A stretch of DNA of 45,739 nucleotides from Chara braunii (lineage: Eukaryota; Streptophyta; Charophyceae; Charales; Characeae), in contig BFEA01000542.1 in NCBI GenBank assembly GCA_003427395.1, positions 814,662 to 860,400 of the forward strand. Reading direction: 5' to 3'. Made by a program: the position numbers and the translations under genes. Shown here one piece after another: positions 44,790-45,739 of this stretch (position 1 is its first letter; each line of letters begins with the position of its first letter). The notes under the pieces were generated by a model. That model had not been told where the DNA came from. It worked only from the letters and a program-made list of their open reading frames with translations, and made no database searches.

Positions 44790-44900
44790 CCCTACGATGT
44801 TTATGACAAAGTAGAATTTGATGTACCCCTAGGTACACGAGGAGATTGTTATGATCGTTATTGTGTCCGCATTGAAGAAATGCGATAAAGTCTTCGAATC
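44790..44900 (+). pseudogene. nad7: nad7 fragment with an in-frame stop
   Basis: Encodes [31 protein letters not shown], stop, SLRI of NADH dehydrogenase subunit 7. The TAA at 44886-44888 stands where Gln (CAA) is expected. It could be decay or, in a species with reverse (U-to-C) editing, a correctable stop. It ends within a few bases and continues as rps1. Confidence 0.9.
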
Positions 44901-45140
44901 GAAGTGTTTGGTGAACCAAAAATGATTTTGCCTAAACAAATAAAAAGGATATGCAAAAATAAACTAGTTTGGACTGAATTAACACAAATATGGCGAAGTG
45001 ACAATAATCGCGTAAAAGGTTTTTTTTTGAATTCAGTAAATGGAGGCTACGCTGTAGCAATTGCAGGTCATATAGCTTTTCTTCCTAAGAGTCTTCGAAA
45101 AAGCCGAAAAGTTTTTCATAGTCAATTGAGAATGTTCTAA
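44901..45140 (+). pseudogene. rps1: Mitochondrial rps1 fragment
   Basis: Encodes EVFGEPKMILPKQIKR, KLVWTELTQIWRSDNN, GFFLNSVNGGYAVAIAGHIA and FLPKSLRKSRKVF of ribosomal protein bS1m, as in liverwort and charophyte mitochondria. The N-terminal and C-terminal parts are absent; the frame stops at 45138-45140. Mitochondrial rps1 with this core helps narrow the host to streptophytes. Confidence 0.88.
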
Positions 45141-45149
45141 TGGGCGACT

Positions 45150-45225
45150 ATTTCGCACGGTTCGGAGGGCACTTCAGTAAGTCTGTGCAAATCAGATTGA
45201 AGTTTTGACCCCTATCCCTTTTGAT
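45150..45225 (+). pseudogene. Group II intron domain V 3' half, partial
   Basis: CGCACGGTTCGGAGGGCAC resembles the 3' strand of domain V and the following linker (compare ACGTACGGTTCGGAGGAG at 43445). The 5' half is missing, so only the last part of an intron was captured. The 3' splice site is uncertain. Confidence 0.5.
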
Positions 45226-45271
45226 GATGCCAGAAGTCGTTTTGATATACGATTTTACCTTGTGTCTGATA

Positions 45272-45397
45272 CGAATTTGGATTTTAACGTGCTGGTGTTT
45301 TTTAACTGTAGGAATACTACTGGGAAGTTGGTGGGCTTATCATGAGCTAGGTTGGGGCGGTTGGTGGTTTTGGGATCCCGTAGAAAATGCATCATTC
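45272..45397 (+). pseudogene. ccmFN: ccmF (N-terminal type) fragment
   Basis: Encodes [42 protein letters not shown], the tryptophan-rich WWD haem-handling region of the cytochrome c maturation protein CcmF. The expected MPW continuation is replaced by unrelated sequence at ~45398. All Trp codons are genomically encoded. Confidence 0.92.
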
Positions 45398-45422
45398 GAA
45401 TGGTTCACCGGTTCCACCGTAT

Positions 45423-45739
45423 GCTTGGTCTAGTAATTCCAAATATGCTTTTCTATGAGCACTACGATCTGCTGCTCAAATGGTTTCTTATGAAGTTTTT
45501 ATTGGTCTTATTATAATTACTGTATTAATTTGCGTAGGTTCTTGTAATTTCACAGAAATCGTCATAGCACAAAAACAGATATGGTTTGGTATTCCCCTTT
45601 TTCCTTTCTTGATTCTGTTTTTTATTTCTTGTTTAGCGGAAACGAATCGTGCTCCTTTTGATTTACCAGAAGCGGAAGCTGAGTTAGTTGCAGGCTATAA
45701 TGTAGAATATTCTTCCATGGGTTTTGCTCTTTTTTTTTT
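45423..45739 (+). pseudogene. nad1: nad1 fragment, runs off the window
   Basis: Encodes [10 protein letters not shown], a stop (TGA at 45456-45458 for expected Gly), then [54 protein letters not shown] and [13 protein letters not shown] of NADH dehydrogenase subunit 1. The last bases are a T run at the window edge, so the right end is unknown. Confidence 0.93.

Overview
The window looks like nuclear DNA of a streptophyte (a charophyte alga or a bryophyte-grade plant), dominated by repeats, with mitochondrial DNA inserted in it. The evidence is a spliced eS30 ribosomal-protein gene with telo-box-like motifs upstream, plant-type non-LTR retrotransposon ends, tRNA-derived SINEs, and mitochondrial fragments (cox1, rps1, rps2, nad1, nad7, ccmF, rrn18, rrn26, trnS) of a gene set typical of charophytes and liverworts. 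The mitochondrial codons read without needing RNA editing, apart from two in-frame stops. A Chara-like alga fits well, but I cannot prove the species.

Layout. 1-4 kb: microsatellite, then a duplicated ~222-bp unit, one copy of which is split by a 520-bp AT-rich MITE. 4-14.2 kb: two inverted ~0.45-kb repeats about 10 kb apart bracket two regions encoding an unrecognised protein family on the minus strand, plus a fused rrn26/rrn18 fragment. 14.2-19.4 kb: mostly non-coding, with SINE-like pieces, early copies of a satellite core and a 602-bp TIR element. 19.7-22 kb: a group II intron reverse-transcriptase remnant, then the one confident nuclear gene, eS30 (RPS30). 22-24 kb: GA repeats, a minisatellite and a tandem array carrying hammerhead-ribozyme-like cores. 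25-30.2 kb: several nested tandem repeats, including a striking satellite whose ~100-bp core sits between (CA)n and (GT)n arms. 30-35 kb: a 236-codon orphan ORF, the best hammerhead-like motif, several hairpins and a SINE. 36-39 kb: a LINE with poly(A) tail and 10-bp target-site duplication, nested inside an older reading frame. 39-42.8 kb: MITE, inverted repeats, SINE, long (AG)n. 42.85 kb to the end: a mosaic of at least ten broken mitochondrial pieces.

Apart from eS30, almost nothing here looks like a working protein gene. The biology is mainly that of mobile and repeated DNA. The observations most worth pursuing are the hammerhead-like repeats (22.8-23.9 kb and 31.93-31.98 kb), the unknown protein family between inverted repeats, and the mitochondrial mosaic, whose tRNAs show apparent CpG decay.
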